DNA of 64,000 bases from Siphlonurus alternatus (GCA_949825025.1 OX463780.1:49559280-49623279), one strand, 5' to 3'. Positions 1-11,918 are shown, counted from the stretch's first letter. Notes: generated from the sequence alone by a model not told the origin. Numbers and translations are program-made.

Positions 1-1028
1 TATTATTAGCATATCCTTTGATTTTTCATATAACAGATTCACTACACACCCTTCCCCCCCCCCATTTGAATTAATTGCTTTTTATTCATATGATATAAAA
101 AATTGAAGTTGTGTTCTAACACTCTATTATCATGAATTGTAAAAGGATCTACACATAAACAATTCAATTAAGGACTACATACTATTTTACATGATGTTTA
201 TTACAAAAAATTAACTACTAATTTTACATTTGAAATACAATGTTTTTGTATTGCCAATTAATTAATTTATAATTAGTTTTAAACTTACACATATATCCAT
301 TCAAACTTACAGAAACTATAAAAAAAACATGAATGTATACATATATACCAAATGTATGAAATATGTTATAAATTAGTTTGGATGAAACTATTTTAACGAG
401 AAATTTTGGTGACAAAAGAAAAATGAAATAGTACTTACTAAACAAATAAAAAGTTTCAGATAGTTATGTTGTCCAACATTATAAACATGTGGTAACAATA
501 AATCTAGCTGTAAAAATAAATGAAACAAATAATCTTGAAATCTATAATTATAGTAAAGGTTACCAAAGAAATTTAATGAACCAATTTGTTAAATTATAAA
601 AAGCAATGAACCAAGAGTAACATGAATTCAATAAAAATAGGTCACCACATTTCTTTTAAACAAAATTTACACTTGCTATGTTTTAATCAGTTAAATTGAA
701 TCCACATAATATACAAAAATTAATTAAAACATTATATTATAAGCAAGACAAAATATAGACATTCTTTCATTTCAAAATTTTATACTCAGAACGTAACTGC
801 AAAATTTTTACACTTTCTTTGCACATCAACAGCATTAAATATTTAACCAAATCTTTCAGAGATTTTTTATACAAGAAACTGCAGTATATGTTGATCACTA
901 AGACAGGTCTTGAATTAAAATGTTATCAGTATTTGAAGTCAACTTGTCTCAAAGCCAAACTCTACTCGGACCTTTTCAAACAACAACTGATATAAAATAT
1001 ATGTACTGGCATGGAATTTAATGTTTCT
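1..1028. other. AT-rich spacer, no gene seen
   Basis: The stretch is AT-rich with many A and T runs. No open frame resembles a protein, and no RNA gene is visible. Confidence 0.6.
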
Positions 1029-1422
1029 TTAAGGGTAAGATAACACGAAACATTGATTGTTGTAGTCCCATTTGATAAACATGTAAACCTTGGCAACCTC
1101 ATAATAATTCTGATTTTTTTTTTAGAGACAGTTCTAACTTAGCACCAAAAAAATGTAGAAAAAATTTCAAAACAATCGGACGATCCAATTTTTTTAAATT
1201 AATTTCTTAGTCTAGGTCTCCATGGGAAAGCCCTATACTGAAAATTTAAAAAATTAATTTAAAAAAATTGGATCGTCCGATGTTTTAAAATTTTTTCCAT
1301 ATATTTTTGATGCCAAAAACTGCCTCTCAAAAAAAATTCAGAATCATTATGAGGTTGCTAAGGTTTACATGTTAATCAAATGGGACTACAAAAATCAATG
1401 TTTTGTGTTATCTTACCCTTAA
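1029..1422. repeat. Foldback element, family A copy 1 (TTAA ends)
   Basis: This is a long inverted repeat of about 390 bp. The left end reads TTAAGGGTAAGATAACA and the right end is its reverse complement, TGTTATCTTACCCTTAA. The arms pair almost to the centre, where a short loop contains CTCCATGGGAAAGCCCTA. An internal landmark, ACATGTAAACCTTGGCAA, is mirrored in the other arm. The same structure recurs at 7994, 10311, 28220, 37762 and 40683. It has no coding capacity, so I read it as a non-autonomous foldback/MITE-type transposon. TTAA at both ends suggests TTAA target sites, as known for piggyBac-like and Kolobok-type transposases. Confidence 0.85.
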
Positions 1423-3099
1423 AGAATTGGCGAGCCAGCACAATGCACTTGTCAGTGGAATTTAGTGGGAAAAAACTATGAAATGAAAAAATTAAAAATT
1501 AGGTTATATGCTAGTGTACACTTAAATTACAAAGTTCTATCACAAAAACAATTATAGTGAAGACGATGAAATTTTCCATTATTATTATTTTTTATTCTAT
1601 TAAGTCTTGCTCAAAAAAATTATTTCATATAATTATGTACATTTCAAACGCTATATATACAAACATTGCCTGAACAATCGGTACAAAAAAAAAAAAAATT
1701 AATGCAAACAAGAGTTTAAAAAAAATCTATGACAGCTGATGTTTAAGTTTTGGGTTTTAAGATTAATCCAGAAATTCTCAATTTGAGAGCTATTAAAATC
1801 ACCGTAAACACTTTTATTTTACACTGACTTTAAATTTTTTCATTAAAAAAAAGTACAGTACTCTCTATATCTTTTAATGTAAAAAAAACTTTTAAAAAAA
1901 CTCGATTTAACTTTCGTATATATTGTTCATGATGTCAAATACATTTAACTATTTTTTATATATGTTGATTAATTTGAAAAATCATACTAAAAACCATGTT
2001 ATTTATTTGAAACCAGAGAAAATTTGAAGTTGATTCAAACTTGCCACATATCTCGCAAAAAAAAAAAAACAAAAAAAAAAAAATACAGTATCCTACTTTA
2101 TCCCAACTTAAAAAATACTGTTTTTGATCAAGTAGAAGTGTGAATATTTACACTATGGAATACAATATGTACCTGCAATTGTAAGCAACGTTATAATTAA
2201 TGTAAAAAAAAAAAAAAAAAAAAAAAACTTTTTTTTTCCTTTTTTAAATAGTTTAGTTTTACTCTATGAATGATTTAATGTATATATTTCTATTTATAAT
2301 AAATGCAAATTAATTGTTAAGCCATAAATAACACACATTTGAATGAAAAAAAAAATTATTTTTTTTGGTGGGAAAATTTGTGATAAAATGGACAATAATG
2401 AATACAGTAAAAATAATTTATCATTAAATGTAATGTGTGAAAAAATAAGCCTACACGTTAAATATAGTTAAATCACTCTTCCCGATTCACACAGATTTAT
2501 GCTGATAAAATAAAATCAAGATATTTCAAAGTTACAAGTTAAAATGTTAACTCTGTACATACAAATTTATTGGGATCTGAAATTTTGATTAAAAGAAACT
2601 CAGGCCTTGCCACAAGCCATACAGTAAAACAAGTGTTACTCATACACCAATCGAGTTTTTCTTTTAATGGTAAGAAGAAATGAGGAATAACAACGCAATT
2701 TCTGGGCAACATAATATTTTTTAAGGTAGAAGCCTCAGATGACACTTGGAAATTACCGGAAGTTACTGCAGAGTACTTGATACAGTCAAATTAATTTGAT
2801 ATTCCTTCTGGAATTAGTCGGAGGTATTTTCTGTTGTAATTAAGCATTAAAATTTTGCAATTACTGAAATATGTGTGAAATTGCAATATGATCAAGAAGT
2901 CCAGAAACCTTATCCGGAGAGAATGTCATAAATTTTACATTATTTTAGCTCGTTATTACTTCTCGTTGCTAAGGTATAGTCAAAAACAAGTAGGAGGTAA
3001 TTTATGGTAATACACAGCAACTGTTTACTGCATAGAGGGTACTAAATGTGGTACTGACCGGTATTTGAGTTAGCAATACTATTAAAAAGTACTGTGAAT
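1423..3099. other. AT-rich spacer, no gene seen
   Basis: Poly-A and poly-T rich sequence with long A runs near 2060-2090 and 2200-2230. I find no convincing coding sequence. It may include distal 3' flank of the minus-strand WDR82 gene. Confidence 0.5.
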
Positions 3100-3490
3100 T
3101 CTATGAAGAACGAGCCCTATTAGAGCATTCTATGAGTTCTACGACAATTTGCTGATTTTATATGAACTTTTAAAGCTTTTTTTGATGACGTCACAACTTT
3201 GCTTCTTAAATGGGAAAATGCATCAATTAACATTACTAAAATCAAAAGTTATTGAGGTAGGAATTTGAAGCCTTAATTATCTTGATTCTAGCACCTAAAA
3301 ACCTTGCAAATGAAGTTTTGGTTACATTTCAATATTAAGTATACAGTAATGGGATTTGGCAATGTTAACTGATCTATTTTCCCATGTAAGACGCAAAGTT
3401 GTGACGTCATTTATGAGAGGTTTTAAAAATTCATATAAAATCAGGAAATTGTCGTAGAATGCTGTAATAGGGCTCGTTCTTCATGAAATT
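3100..3490. repeat. Long inverted repeat with TGACGTCA in both arms
   Basis: GAAGAACGAGCCCTATTA near 3105 is matched by its reverse complement TAATAGGGCTCGTTCTTC near 3465. Pairing continues inward through GACAATTT, GATTTTATATGAA, the octamer TGACGTCA, and GGGAAAAT. The loop is roughly 100 bp. It has no coding capacity. It is probably another foldback element, of a family not seen elsewhere in the window. Confidence 0.7.
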
Positions 3491-3504
3491 CTCGTGCCTT
3501 TTGA

Positions 3505-3790
3505 AATATTGACAAAAACTTTATTTTTTTTTTTTGGTCAGAACACCATTATGTTACTGTACTACGTACAAATTTTTTCAGATTTTTTTTTTTAGTCCTA
3601 GAACTATTTAAAAAATTGTTGAAAGTCTAGCAAGTTCTGGATCCTTAATAAAAATGATAGGACCTAAATGCCTAAATATTGAAGCTTCTAGGGGGCGTGG
3701 CCACAGTTTCAATAATTTTTTAAAAACAGTTCCTGGACTGAAGAGTGTGAATAATTTGACATCCTCTGTTCATTTTTGCAATAGAAATTT
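3505..3790. repeat. Degenerate foldback element, family C
   Basis: The arms containing AGAACTATTTAAAAAATTGT (left) and CAATAATTTTTTAAAAACAG (right) are imperfectly complementary and flank a GGGGGCGTGGCCAC core. The arrangement resembles the clearer family C copies at 7350, 26308 and 31288. It is older and more diverged, so its borders are approximate. Confidence 0.45.
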
Positions 3791-4016
3791 TTCATGCAGG
3801 TCGTACATTCCAGGCATGATCTGAGGCTCAAAGCAAATTGGATATTTTAAAATGAAAAAAGTGGCTGTAACAAAATTAATTTTAACTTGTAGCCCCCCTT
3901 CAGAATTATTCATGTGTAATTTGCATGCACATTATCAAAATTAATAACCTGAAAAGAACAATTAAAAAATGTACACAAGAATGTCACACATTACCAAACA
4001 TTAAGTTTTTTTCTCT

Positions 4017-4964
4017 TTAATTATTCTCTTCAACTGTGGGAAGCCAGAAGGACATATTTGTGCAAGCGGACGCAAGCATCATGAACTTGGGATTGAACTG
4101 AACACACTGGACGGGTGCGGGATGGTCTCCGTTCAAGACGCACACCTTGTATCCAGTGTCTGCATTCCACACGTGCACGCGGCCGTCCGTGGAGCCACTG
4201 AAGACGAACTGAGAGTCTGGACTGAACGACGCCTCTATCGGAATACCTTTGTTGTTCAAGTGTCCCGTGAAGGTCTGCAGCGCCGAACCGTTGAATGCAT
4301 CAATCAACCGAATGCAGGAACCGTTTGTTGAGATCAGAATTGTTTTTCCGTCACGACTGAATTTCAGGCCTGTCCAATCACATTCTTTTTCTTGTGCTAA
4401 TTTGAATGTGACAAATGGCCCCTTGTCAAATGAACGGAGATCATAGAGTTTGATACTGTCGGAGTTTAATCCAGCAGCAAATATCAAACCTTCTGGATCA
4501 AAAGCAGCAACTGGGCGTCCAGAGAGATGCATCAAACCTTGACAGTTGGGAGAGCGAATGTCCCAGAGTCTAAGAGTTTTATCCAATGATCCAGATAGAA
4601 ATAAGTCTTCCATTGGTGAAATACAGAGAGTTACGACCTTTTTTGTGTGTCCTGGGAAGTAACGGATGTATTTGTTGTCGTGCAGAGAAAGAAAGCGAAT
4701 CGTGTCGTCAATCTTAGTAGAACTGTGAATCGCTGTATTCTTGGCATGGGTGAAGAGAATAAGCTCAACTCCATACTTTTTACTGTTGATCGTTCTGATT
4801 TGGGTGCCCTTTTCACAGTCGTAGATGACGATTTGATCATCTTCACTGCAGGACACGATGGTTTGCCCATCAGGGGAAAAATCAATGCTGTTGATTTTGT
4901 TGGTATTCTGACGGAATACCTTAGCTACTTTGAAACTGCGAACGACGTTATCAACTAGCTTCAT
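4017..4964 (-). CDS. WDR82: WDR82/Swd2-type WD40 repeat protein (intronless)
   Basis: A 315-codon uninterrupted frame from ATG at 4964 to TAA at 4017. The protein is a WD40 beta-propeller through its whole length, with repeat cores such as [20 protein letters not shown] (about residue 25), [20 protein letters not shown] (about 110) and [20 protein letters not shown] (about 240). Near-invariant WDR82 strings are [42 protein letters not shown] and [14 protein letters not shown]82 proteins are usually about 313 aa, so this one is full length. In other animals WDR82/Swd2 is a nuclear subunit of SET1/COMPASS H3K4 methyltransferase and of PTW/PP1 and related termination complexes, and it binds the Ser5-phosphorylated RNA polymerase II tail. 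The start is supported by the conserved N-terminus [20 protein letters not shown]. The frame has no introns, unlike the other two genes here. No poly-A tract or flanking duplication was seen that would mark a recent retrocopy. Confidence 0.95.
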   Translation of the reverse strand: MKLVDNVVRSFKVAKVFRQNTNKINSIDFSPDGQTIVSCSEDDQIVIYDCEKGTQIRTINSKKYGVELILFTHAKNTAIHSSTKIDDTIRFLSLHDNKYIRYFPGHTKKVVTLCISPMEDLFLSGSLDKTLRLWDIRSPNCQGLMHLSGRPVAAFDPEGLIFAAGLNSDSIKLYDLRSFDKGPFVTFKLAQEKECDWTGLKFSRDGKTILISTNGSCIRLIDAFNGSALQTFTGHLNNKGIPIEASFSPDSQFVFSGSTDGRVHVWNADTGYKVCVLNGDHPAPVQCVQFNPKFMMLASACTNMSFWLPTVEENN

Positions 4965-5699
4965 TTTAAACGATGACTTCTGCCGAATATATTGCAGAAA
5001 ATGGGATTATTGCCCCAAAATGTGCAAAACTGACAAAAGTTATGATGGAGTCAGCCGATTGTAAACATGTATGATCTGTTCATTGGGCGAAACTCATGAA
5101 TGTTTAACAAGTTTCTTAAGTCAAAATAACATGTTTTATACACCAATATCTTAGTAAAAAAACAGAAAATTTATTAATTGTTTAAATATTTTATAATTAT
5201 GCTTGCTAAATTGAGAAAATTAAGAAAAACTAACTTTTCGTTCCTCAATTTTTTTGAAACTTTCACGTAGTCGGCGTAAGATGACACTAGCAGTAACGCT
5301 ACGTTTCCCCTCCAAAATTTGTTTTTTATGAAATTCAGCAACTTTCAATCAGTTAATTAAGTTGCTTTCATATTTCACTTGAAATTTTCTTTTAATTTTT
5401 CGTAAACAAATTTGTAAAAATTTTCTGTCGCTAAAACTGCCGAAAACTGCTTTGAAGGTCACGCCCACAATCGCTGAATCCGACGAATCAGAGTGTTCGG
5501 ATCGCCGCGCCAATTTTTTTAAAGCACTGACGCAGAGCCCTCTCACAAAGGAACTTTGGATATTATACACATTTTTGGATATACATTTGTATAATATACA
5601 TATTAATATATACAATATCAAGATATGTAAATAAGTTCTGTTCTCTTCCTCACGTACGTACAGAACGTTCAGTACAGCTAGACTAGTACAGCAGTACAG
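4965..5699. other. Upstream region of WDR82
   Basis: This holds the presumed 5' UTR and promoter of the minus-strand WDR82 gene. A mildly CpG-containing patch lies around 5440-5520. No TATA element is clearly placed and no coding sequence is recognised. Confidence 0.4.
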
Positions 5700-5934
5700 C
5701 CCTAGTCGAAAAATAAAGTGCTAATTAAGTGATATATAATTTGAGCAGTATATAGTCATATATGGCAAGTAGTTGACTACTTGTTTCTATAAGTATAAGT
5801 CAACTACTTAAAACAAGTTGTTGACTACTTAAAAACAAGTAGTCAAATACTGCCTATTGCCTACTGCCTATTTGACTACTGCTCAAATTATCACTTAATT
5901 GGCACTCTTACTTTTCGACTAGGGAGTGTACCTC
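5700..5934. repeat. Terminal-inverted-repeat MITE (CCCTAGTCG ends)
   Basis: The element of about 235 bp has ends CCCTAGTCGAAAAATAA and its near reverse complement finishing ...TTTTCGACTAGGG. A second paired block, AATTAAGTGATATATAATTT on the left against AAATTATCACTTAATT on the right, extends the stem. The interior is rich in AGTAGTTGACTACTTG-type palindromes. It is non-coding. Confidence 0.7.
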
Positions 5935-7349
5935 CATATATAAATAAAGGCAGATCGAGGGTTAATACGAACTCGTGAAATTTTAACTTGTTCACTTGTT
6001 GTATTAATATTTTATTGTAGATAAAAACTAGAAACAAGATATAATTAATTCTACTTATAATAGTTTTTGGGACATATTTTTATTCTAAAATCGATCAACT
6101 ATATAATAAAGTATAGGTTCCAAAATGCGAAATAATATTGCATGATATATATAATATTTTCATATAATATTTTAAATATAATATTAACTAAATTTGTATA
6201 TTTTTAAAATCAGTATATAATATATAATGAATCACATATTATGATTTTAATGAAAACATTGACTAAAGGGTCCTTTCAAAGTCCCCCGGGGATGTTCAAG
6301 GGACAGCCGTGTTGCATCATCCCCAGGGGATGTTCTGAGAGACTTTCATAAAAATATTAAAAACTTAGAAATTTATTTTCGAAGTGTTATAATATAGCTA
6401 AAACCTTTTTTAGAACACGGAAAACATGTTTAAAGTTAAAGGGTTTTGAAAACTAGCACGTAAAACGTTCAGGGATGTTGGGGGGGATCTTGCGGGGATG
6501 TTCGCAAGGTCCCCGGGATGTCCATGTGGTCACTGGGTATGTTGTTAGAAATACCCTCAATTAATATATATATAGAGTTGCCTTCCAAACATCATGAAAT
6601 TAATATCATGTCGTTCCAGCAGAACCTGATGGTGCTTGATGCTTCTGGCAGCTCAGCTCGAGGCCAGGCCCAGCAGCTGCAACGCTACAGAACGCAGCAA
6701 CAACAAAAGCAATTAATTTCGACTGCTGCAACAGCAAGAAGCAGAAGAGCAGCAAAGAAATAAAAACTCCTCCAGGTTCTAGATCCTGCACAGCTATATA
6801 TTGTGTAATAATTTGATTTCTTTTCACATTTTTTTTATTCCATGTTAAAAATAAGTCTAGAAAATTGCCTGTTTACCTTAAAATTTAATTTAATTATGTA
6901 ATTGTTATAAAACATTGGTCATTGATTTAATTAATTGTAAAAAAGTATTATGTAGTTGATTTTTTGAGACATCATCATTGGTTTAGGTTTCACATGCCGT
7001 GTTTATTGTATGTATGTATGGTCACTATTTTTTAAGGAAAGCATATATAATGTATTGTGTCTGCAATTTAAATAATATTTTAATGTAGTGTATGTGCATG
7101 TTAATTTTTTTTTTGTCTAATATTTAAAATAAACATAATTTTTTTAATTGAATTTTCAAAAAACAAAACTTATAATTATTGTTTGGTTCTCAAATATTAA
7201 TTATAAGAAATTTAAGTTAAGTAAACTTGCATTATTTTAATCACATTTTTCTACTAGTATAAAATATATAATCATGCAGGCTTGTAACTTTTTTCGCCAC
7301 CCCTGCAAAATTAAAATAGAGTATTATGTAAAATAGAGTATTATTGACT
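5935..7349. other. Spacer with a cluster of GGGGATGTTC motifs
   Basis: AT-rich spacer without a recognisable gene. Between about 6280 and 6525 the motif GGGATGTTC or close variants occurs several times next to C or G runs (for example CCCCGGGGATGTTC and TGCGGGGATGTTCGC). The rest is unstructured AT-rich DNA. Confidence 0.4.
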
Positions 7350-7653
7350 TCAATTTTTTTCCTTTATTGCAGAAATGGATAGAGGGTGCAAAGTTATGCT
7401 ATCCTGATTTTTTTCAGATTTTTTTGAGACCGGGAACTATATATATTTTTTAAAAATGATTGAAAGTTCTTTTTGTAACGTCCCCGTCACAAGGCGGCAA
7501 GTCCTATCTTTTTCTCAAGGAGCGGCGTCTCGTGACATAACGACAGGTACTTTCAATAATTTTTTAAAATTAGTTCACAAAGTCTAAAAAATCTGAAAAA
7601 AATCAGAGTAGCATAACTTATTTGCATCCATTTCTGCAATTAAAAAAAATTGA
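7350..7653. repeat. Foldback element, family C (complete)
   Basis: The left arm begins near CAATTTTTTTCC and TTGCAGAAATGGATAGAGG and continues with TTTTTTCAGATTTTTTTGAG. The right arm mirrors it, ending CATCCATTTCTGCAAT and AAAAAAAATTG. The centre is GC-richer (CCCCGTCACAAGGCGGC). Related copies lie at 26308, 31288 and 40410, and fragments near 3505 and 34040. Confidence 0.75.
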
Positions 7654-7993
7654 GTTTGTAATTATGTCTGATATTCTAAATCTAATTTTTCTTCTAGAAT
7701 TAAGATTAACTGTGAAATTTATGAAGACTGCCTTAAAAAATAGCTTTGTTATAATGTTTGATTAAATTTTTTGTTTGAAACTTGATTTATTAATTGCTCT
7801 TTATTTGCATGAAAAAGAAAATAACAATAAACTTGAATAATAATAAAAAATTGTTGGCTTATTTCTTATACTTGATCATGGTTAGTCCATTTTGTGACAA
7901 TCTTACACTTTTGAGTTAGTCCACTTTGACACTATTATACACCATCTATTTATATTTAGGTTATAAAATTAACTCAGTTTTAATTTCGTTATC

Positions 7994-8385
7994 TTAAGGG
8001 TAAGATAACACAATACACCGATTGTTGTATAGTCCCATTTGATTTAACATGTAAACCTTAGCAACCTCAAAATAAATCTGATTTTTTTTTTTTTTAAGAC
8101 AGTTCTTAGCACCAAAAAAATGTAGAACGAATTTCAAAACAATCGGACGATCCAATTTTTTTAAATTAATTTCTTAGATTAGGTCTCCATGGGAATAAAA
8201 GCCCTATACTGGAAATTTAAAAAAATCAGATTGAGTGATTGTTTTGAAATTTTTTTCTATATTTTTTTGGCGCTAAGAACTGTACGTGTCTCAAAAAAAT
8301 TCAGAATTATTATGAGGTTGCTAAGGTTTACATGTTAATCAAATGGGACTACAACAATCGATGTTTTGTGTTATCTTACCCTTAA
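7994..8385. repeat. Foldback element, family A copy 2
   Basis: The structure matches the copy at 1029. It starts TTAAGGGTAAGATAACAC and ends GTTATCTTACCCTTAA, with arms pairing through ACATGTAAACCTTAGCAA, TTCAAAACAATCGG and a CTCCATGGG loop. It is non-coding. Confidence 0.85.
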
Positions 8386-8565
8386 ATATATATGTACATA
8401 TAAATATTTGTTTCATTTTTAGTAAAATGAATTCAATACAGCATAATATATAATACAAAACAGTTAGTTTTATCAACATTACAATTTAAGTTGTATTTTT
8501 TTTAATACTGTCATATCAATGCAATTAAAATACTTTTTTTTTCCAAACCAAATGATAATACTTAC

Positions 8566-8930
8566 TTAAGGGTAAGGTAACGCCACCAATATGTTAAAAA
8601 AAATCCCTCTCACAAAAATTCTGAAAAAAATTTAAAATGTTCTCCTCTATACCCCCTATCAGTACCTAAAATATCAGGTATACAAATATAATCTAGTTTT
8701 TGAGTTATAAATTTTTAAAGTTGACTACTTTAACATGGAGAAATGAAACTCGAATCCCATGTTAAATTGGTCAACTTTAAAAATTCATAATAACTCAAAA
8801 ACTAGAACGTATTTGTACACCTGATATTTTAGCTACTGATAGGGGGTGTAGAGGAGAACATTTTAAATTTTTTTCAGAATTTTTGTGAGAGGGATTTTTT
8901 TTAACATTGGTGGCGTTACCTTACCCTTAA
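8566..8930. repeat. Foldback element, family B copy 1 (TTAA ends)
   Basis: A near-perfect inverted repeat from TTAAGGGTAAGGTAACGCC to GGCGTTACCTTACCCTTAA. The arms contain AAAATGTTCTCCTCTA, CCCCCTATCAGTA and AAAATATCAGGT, all mirrored on the right. The termini match family A but the internal sequence differs, so it is a separate family probably moved by the same transposase. Confidence 0.85.
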
Positions 8931-9544
8931 CTTACTAGAAATTTAATTGAGACAAGCAATTATAATGGCATACATATGATTAGATTCATTTTAATTTGAA
9001 ATTGCAAATATGATTTAAAGATATTTTCAAGTTGTCAAGTCTAAATAAAGGAGATATAGAAGGCAGCAGCCTTGTGAGCATTAAAAATAATTTGATCGAA
9101 AAACATAAATATTTTACATATAATCGAAGGTCTTTTTTTTAGAGGGGGGAAAGAGGGACTTGCTGATTTACTTAAAAAAAAAAAAAAAAAAAACTTTTTC
9201 ATGTATTCATCAATAATTAAATTGTAAAAAAAAAATCAAACTATTAAGCCGGTACACGATACAATTTTTTTAACAATTGAATACAATTTTTCCTTATATA
9301 CAAGAGAATTTGAACTCCATTTGTTCGTATGGAGATGAAATTTTATTGCCTGGAAATCATATCCACTTATTTATTTATAATTGTGGTAATACAATAATAA
9401 AGATCAATAATTTTTTTACTAGTGATTTTTTACACTATAGTTTTGTTTTGTGGGTTGTTTTGACTCCCACTTCCCTTCTCTTTGTTATAATGCTAGGGTT
9501 ATATAAACATAAATCTCGTAAAGAATTTAGAAATTAAACTGTGC
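8931..9544. other. AT-rich spacer
   Basis: No supported gene. An open frame at 9277-9537 (+) has membrane-like hydrophobic stretches but no resemblance to a known protein and lies in AT-rich DNA, so it is not called. Confidence 0.5.
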
Positions 9545-9922
9545 TCTCTTAGTATTAATTAATACCCTTGACGCCATTTTACCCTTTCGGGTGTGGCCAG
9601 GTCGATATTTAGCCTTGTCAGTAAGAGTTATCTTGCGACCATGCTGGGGCTTACCATGCAGGCTCCCAGAACCCTTTCCTGCACTCTTCTGGGCTCCTAC
9701 TACCAGATCTGTGCAGCCTGCAGTGGCAGTGCAGGACTGCAGGGCAGCGGTGTATAGACAGCAATAAGCCTGCTTTCCTCCTACCAATTCCATAATCTAG
9801 TAGTCAGTCACACCCATCCCAAGTCTTCAAAAGTCTGCCGTGTTCGGGAATTGAACCGGGGACCTCTCGGACCAGAGCCAGGAGTACTATCGACTACACT
9901 ATAGAGCGGAATCTCTTAGTAT
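9545..9922 (-). mobile_element. Full-length tRNA-derived SINE with target-site duplications
   Basis: The element (9556-9911) reads on the minus strand. Its head is tRNA-like: an A-box-type region, TATAGTGTAGTCGATAGTAC, is followed about 35 bp later by a canonical B-box, GGTTCAATTCCCG, preceded by GGTCCCC. This is the internal RNA polymerase III promoter of a tRNA. The body runs about 270 bp downstream to a tail containing GGGTAAAATGGCGTCA. An 11-bp direct repeat, TCTCTTAGTAT, flanks it at 9545-9555 and 9912-9922, marking a target-site duplication. The tail is A/T-rich but not a long poly-A. A truncated relative lies at 34480-34648, and tail-related fragments near 11430 and 48320. Confidence 0.85.
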
Positions 9923-10310
9923 AATTGTATAAATACAATATTACATCAAGTTAATCATGCCATGGTCATCACAAGTATAACAAATCAAACACTGTGACTG
10001 ATGTTCTAAATTTACCAATGCAGCAAAATAATATTAATGAAAAATAAATGTCAGTGTTACATTATTATGAGTATATTCTGTTAAATGTACAATGTTTTAT
10101 AGGGGCAGCTGAGAGATCAAAGTTGCATATTTCTATATCGATCCCTTCGAATGGTAAAATGTTCAGATGTCGACACCTGAAAACTACAATTAATTAGCTT
10201 AAAGATAAGAAATAAATTCCAATACTGCCCATCACAGTTAATGTAATTAACTGGAAGTTGAATAAGGAATTCATAACAGCCTTCACGCGTTGAAAAGAGG
10301 TACCAGTATA

Positions 10311-10695
10311 TTAAGGTAGAGATAATGTCGGTCAGCTGTTTTTTTAGCTCCATTTGATTAACATGTAAACCTTAGCAAATTCACAAAAATTCTGACATTT
10401 TTTTGAGAGGCAGATATTAGTGCCTAAAAGCCATAAAAAAAATTTCAGAACAATTTAACGAGCCAATTTTTTTAATTAATTTATTTAATTTTCAGCATAG
10501 GGCTTTCCCCATGGAGAGACAAACTAAAAAATTTATTGAGAAAAATCGACTCGTTATGTTTTGAAATTTTTTCTATGGCTTTTAGGCACCATCTCTCAAA
10601 AAAATTTCAGAATTTTTGTGAATTTGCTAAGGTTTACATGTTAATCAAATGGAGCTAAAAAAAAAAACAGCTGACCGACGTTATCTCTACCTTAA
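10311..10695. repeat. Foldback element, family A copy 3 (variant termini)
   Basis: It starts TTAAGGTAGAGATAATGTCG and ends CGACGTTATCTCTACCTTAA. The outer arms carry CAGCTG and ACATGTAAACCTTAGCAA. The GGTAGAG termini differ from the GGGTAAG type but the internal arms are homologous. Its right-end TTAA is also the left end of the next element. Confidence 0.85.
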
Positions 10696-10906
10696 GGGTC
10701 AGATAACGCCACCAATGTTAAAAAAAAAAAAATCCCTCACAAAAATTCTGAAAAAAATTTAAAATGTTCTCCTTTGCACCCCCTATCAGTAGCTAAAATA
10801 TCAGGTACACAAATACGATCTAGTTTTTGAGTTATGAATTTTTAAAGTTGTCTACTTTAACATGGAGAAATGAAACTTCCATGTTAAATTATGTAGTCAA
10901 CTTTAA
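10692..10906. repeat. Truncated foldback element, family B
   Basis: The left arm, TTAAGGGTCAGATAACGCC through AATATCAGGTACACAAA, and the loop with ACATGGAGAAATGAAAC are present. Most of the right arm is missing after GTAGTCAACTTTAA. It shares the TTAA at 10692-10695 with the preceding element. Confidence 0.7.
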
Positions 10907-11190
10907 TTGCCCTTAATTGCACCTTCCGATGCAAATTAACTGTCTTTTACATTTTTTTTTTATAGCAAGAGGCCAAAAATCATTGTATAAACTGTATTCT
11001 CTGATTGTAAATGTAAATAAGTCAATTTGACATTCAGAAAAAATCTTTAATCCCTTGTACACACGGATCAAGAATTGTGCATTTACAGATGTCAATGCAT
11101 ACTTGTGTTCCAATAATTTATTATCATATCAATAGGCATTAAAAGTGTTCAAAGTGTAATCAGTAGCACAGCATTGTTTCCTCTTATGGT
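10907..11190. other. Spacer, nothing recognised
   Basis: AT-rich sequence between repeats with no gene or RNA signature seen. Confidence 0.5.
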
Positions 11191-11470
11191 TAGTGAACAC
11201 GGGCTAATGCTGACCCGACCTTGAGGCAGTTCCTGCTGCAGGAATCCTGGCTCAAGGGAATGAGTGCATTGTCTCTGTGGGTCAGGGGCTAAATTAATCC
11301 CAAATTCCGGTCGGCAGGGCAAGCCGTTAGTAACATGTCCTCAGTACGTGGGGTCTATTAAGTCTCGCTTCTTAAAATAACATTTACTAAAAGACAGAGA
11401 AAAATTGCCTTGGACATTGACGACCGGGGTAATAATGCTGCTGGCTTACCCTGCAAGTCATGTATATAGT
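11191..11470 (+). repeat. Dispersed repeat fragment, possibly SINE-related
   Basis: This moderately GC-rich block differs from its AT-rich surroundings. Within it, GGTAATAATGCTGCTGGC at 11429 is part of a 24-bp exact match to the reverse strand at 48355-48378, with similar flanks (GACGACCG against GACGGCCG). The 48-kb relative also carries a tail like that of the SINE at 9556, so I infer a SINE-family fragment. Borders are approximate. Confidence 0.4.
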
Positions 11471-11918
11471 AGACACAAACTGATTCATAAAATATTGTCA
11501 AATTTTCTCAATGCTCAACATTTTAAAATTCAGCAGAACCTGCTGCACAATTAAAAATAATGCTGGAAAATCCAAAGCAAACATTTAAGTTAGTGTAATG
11601 TTTATAAATTATTTTCAAGTACTTCATAAACATTACAATAATATCCATTTAAACTAAATTAGTTAGCAACATTATTTGTGTATTGAGACTGAATGTTTTT
11701 AGGTTTGTTGGCATCTAACAATTTTTCAATTCAATTTTTCAGCTGCTTAATATATAAAAATTCCTAAATAAATTAAATGAATGACCATCTTTGTTTTACT
11801 GATGATTTCATTTAGTTTACATGGTCAATTAAAAAAATTCTATAATAAAAATCAATGTAGTTATCAAGGTAATTCTCATTTCAAGCTGCTTATTTTTAGG
11901 CCTCGCCAGCAGTTGGGC

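Noticed and set aside
2539..2745. 68-codon minus-strand frame
   Set aside because: No recognisable homology; AT-rich spacer.
4122..4958. Open frames on the plus strand across WDR82
   Set aside because: Shadows of the conserved minus-strand WD40 gene.
6518..6763. Glutamine-rich 81-codon frame
   Set aside because: No similarity recognised, no splice or promoter context; probably chance.
9277..9537. 86-codon frame with membrane-like stretches
   Set aside because: Composition typical of AT-rich DNA; no family resemblance.
9840..9911. A functional tRNA gene
   Set aside because: A- and B-boxes are present but a full cloverleaf with acceptor stem is not; the long body and target duplications show a SINE.
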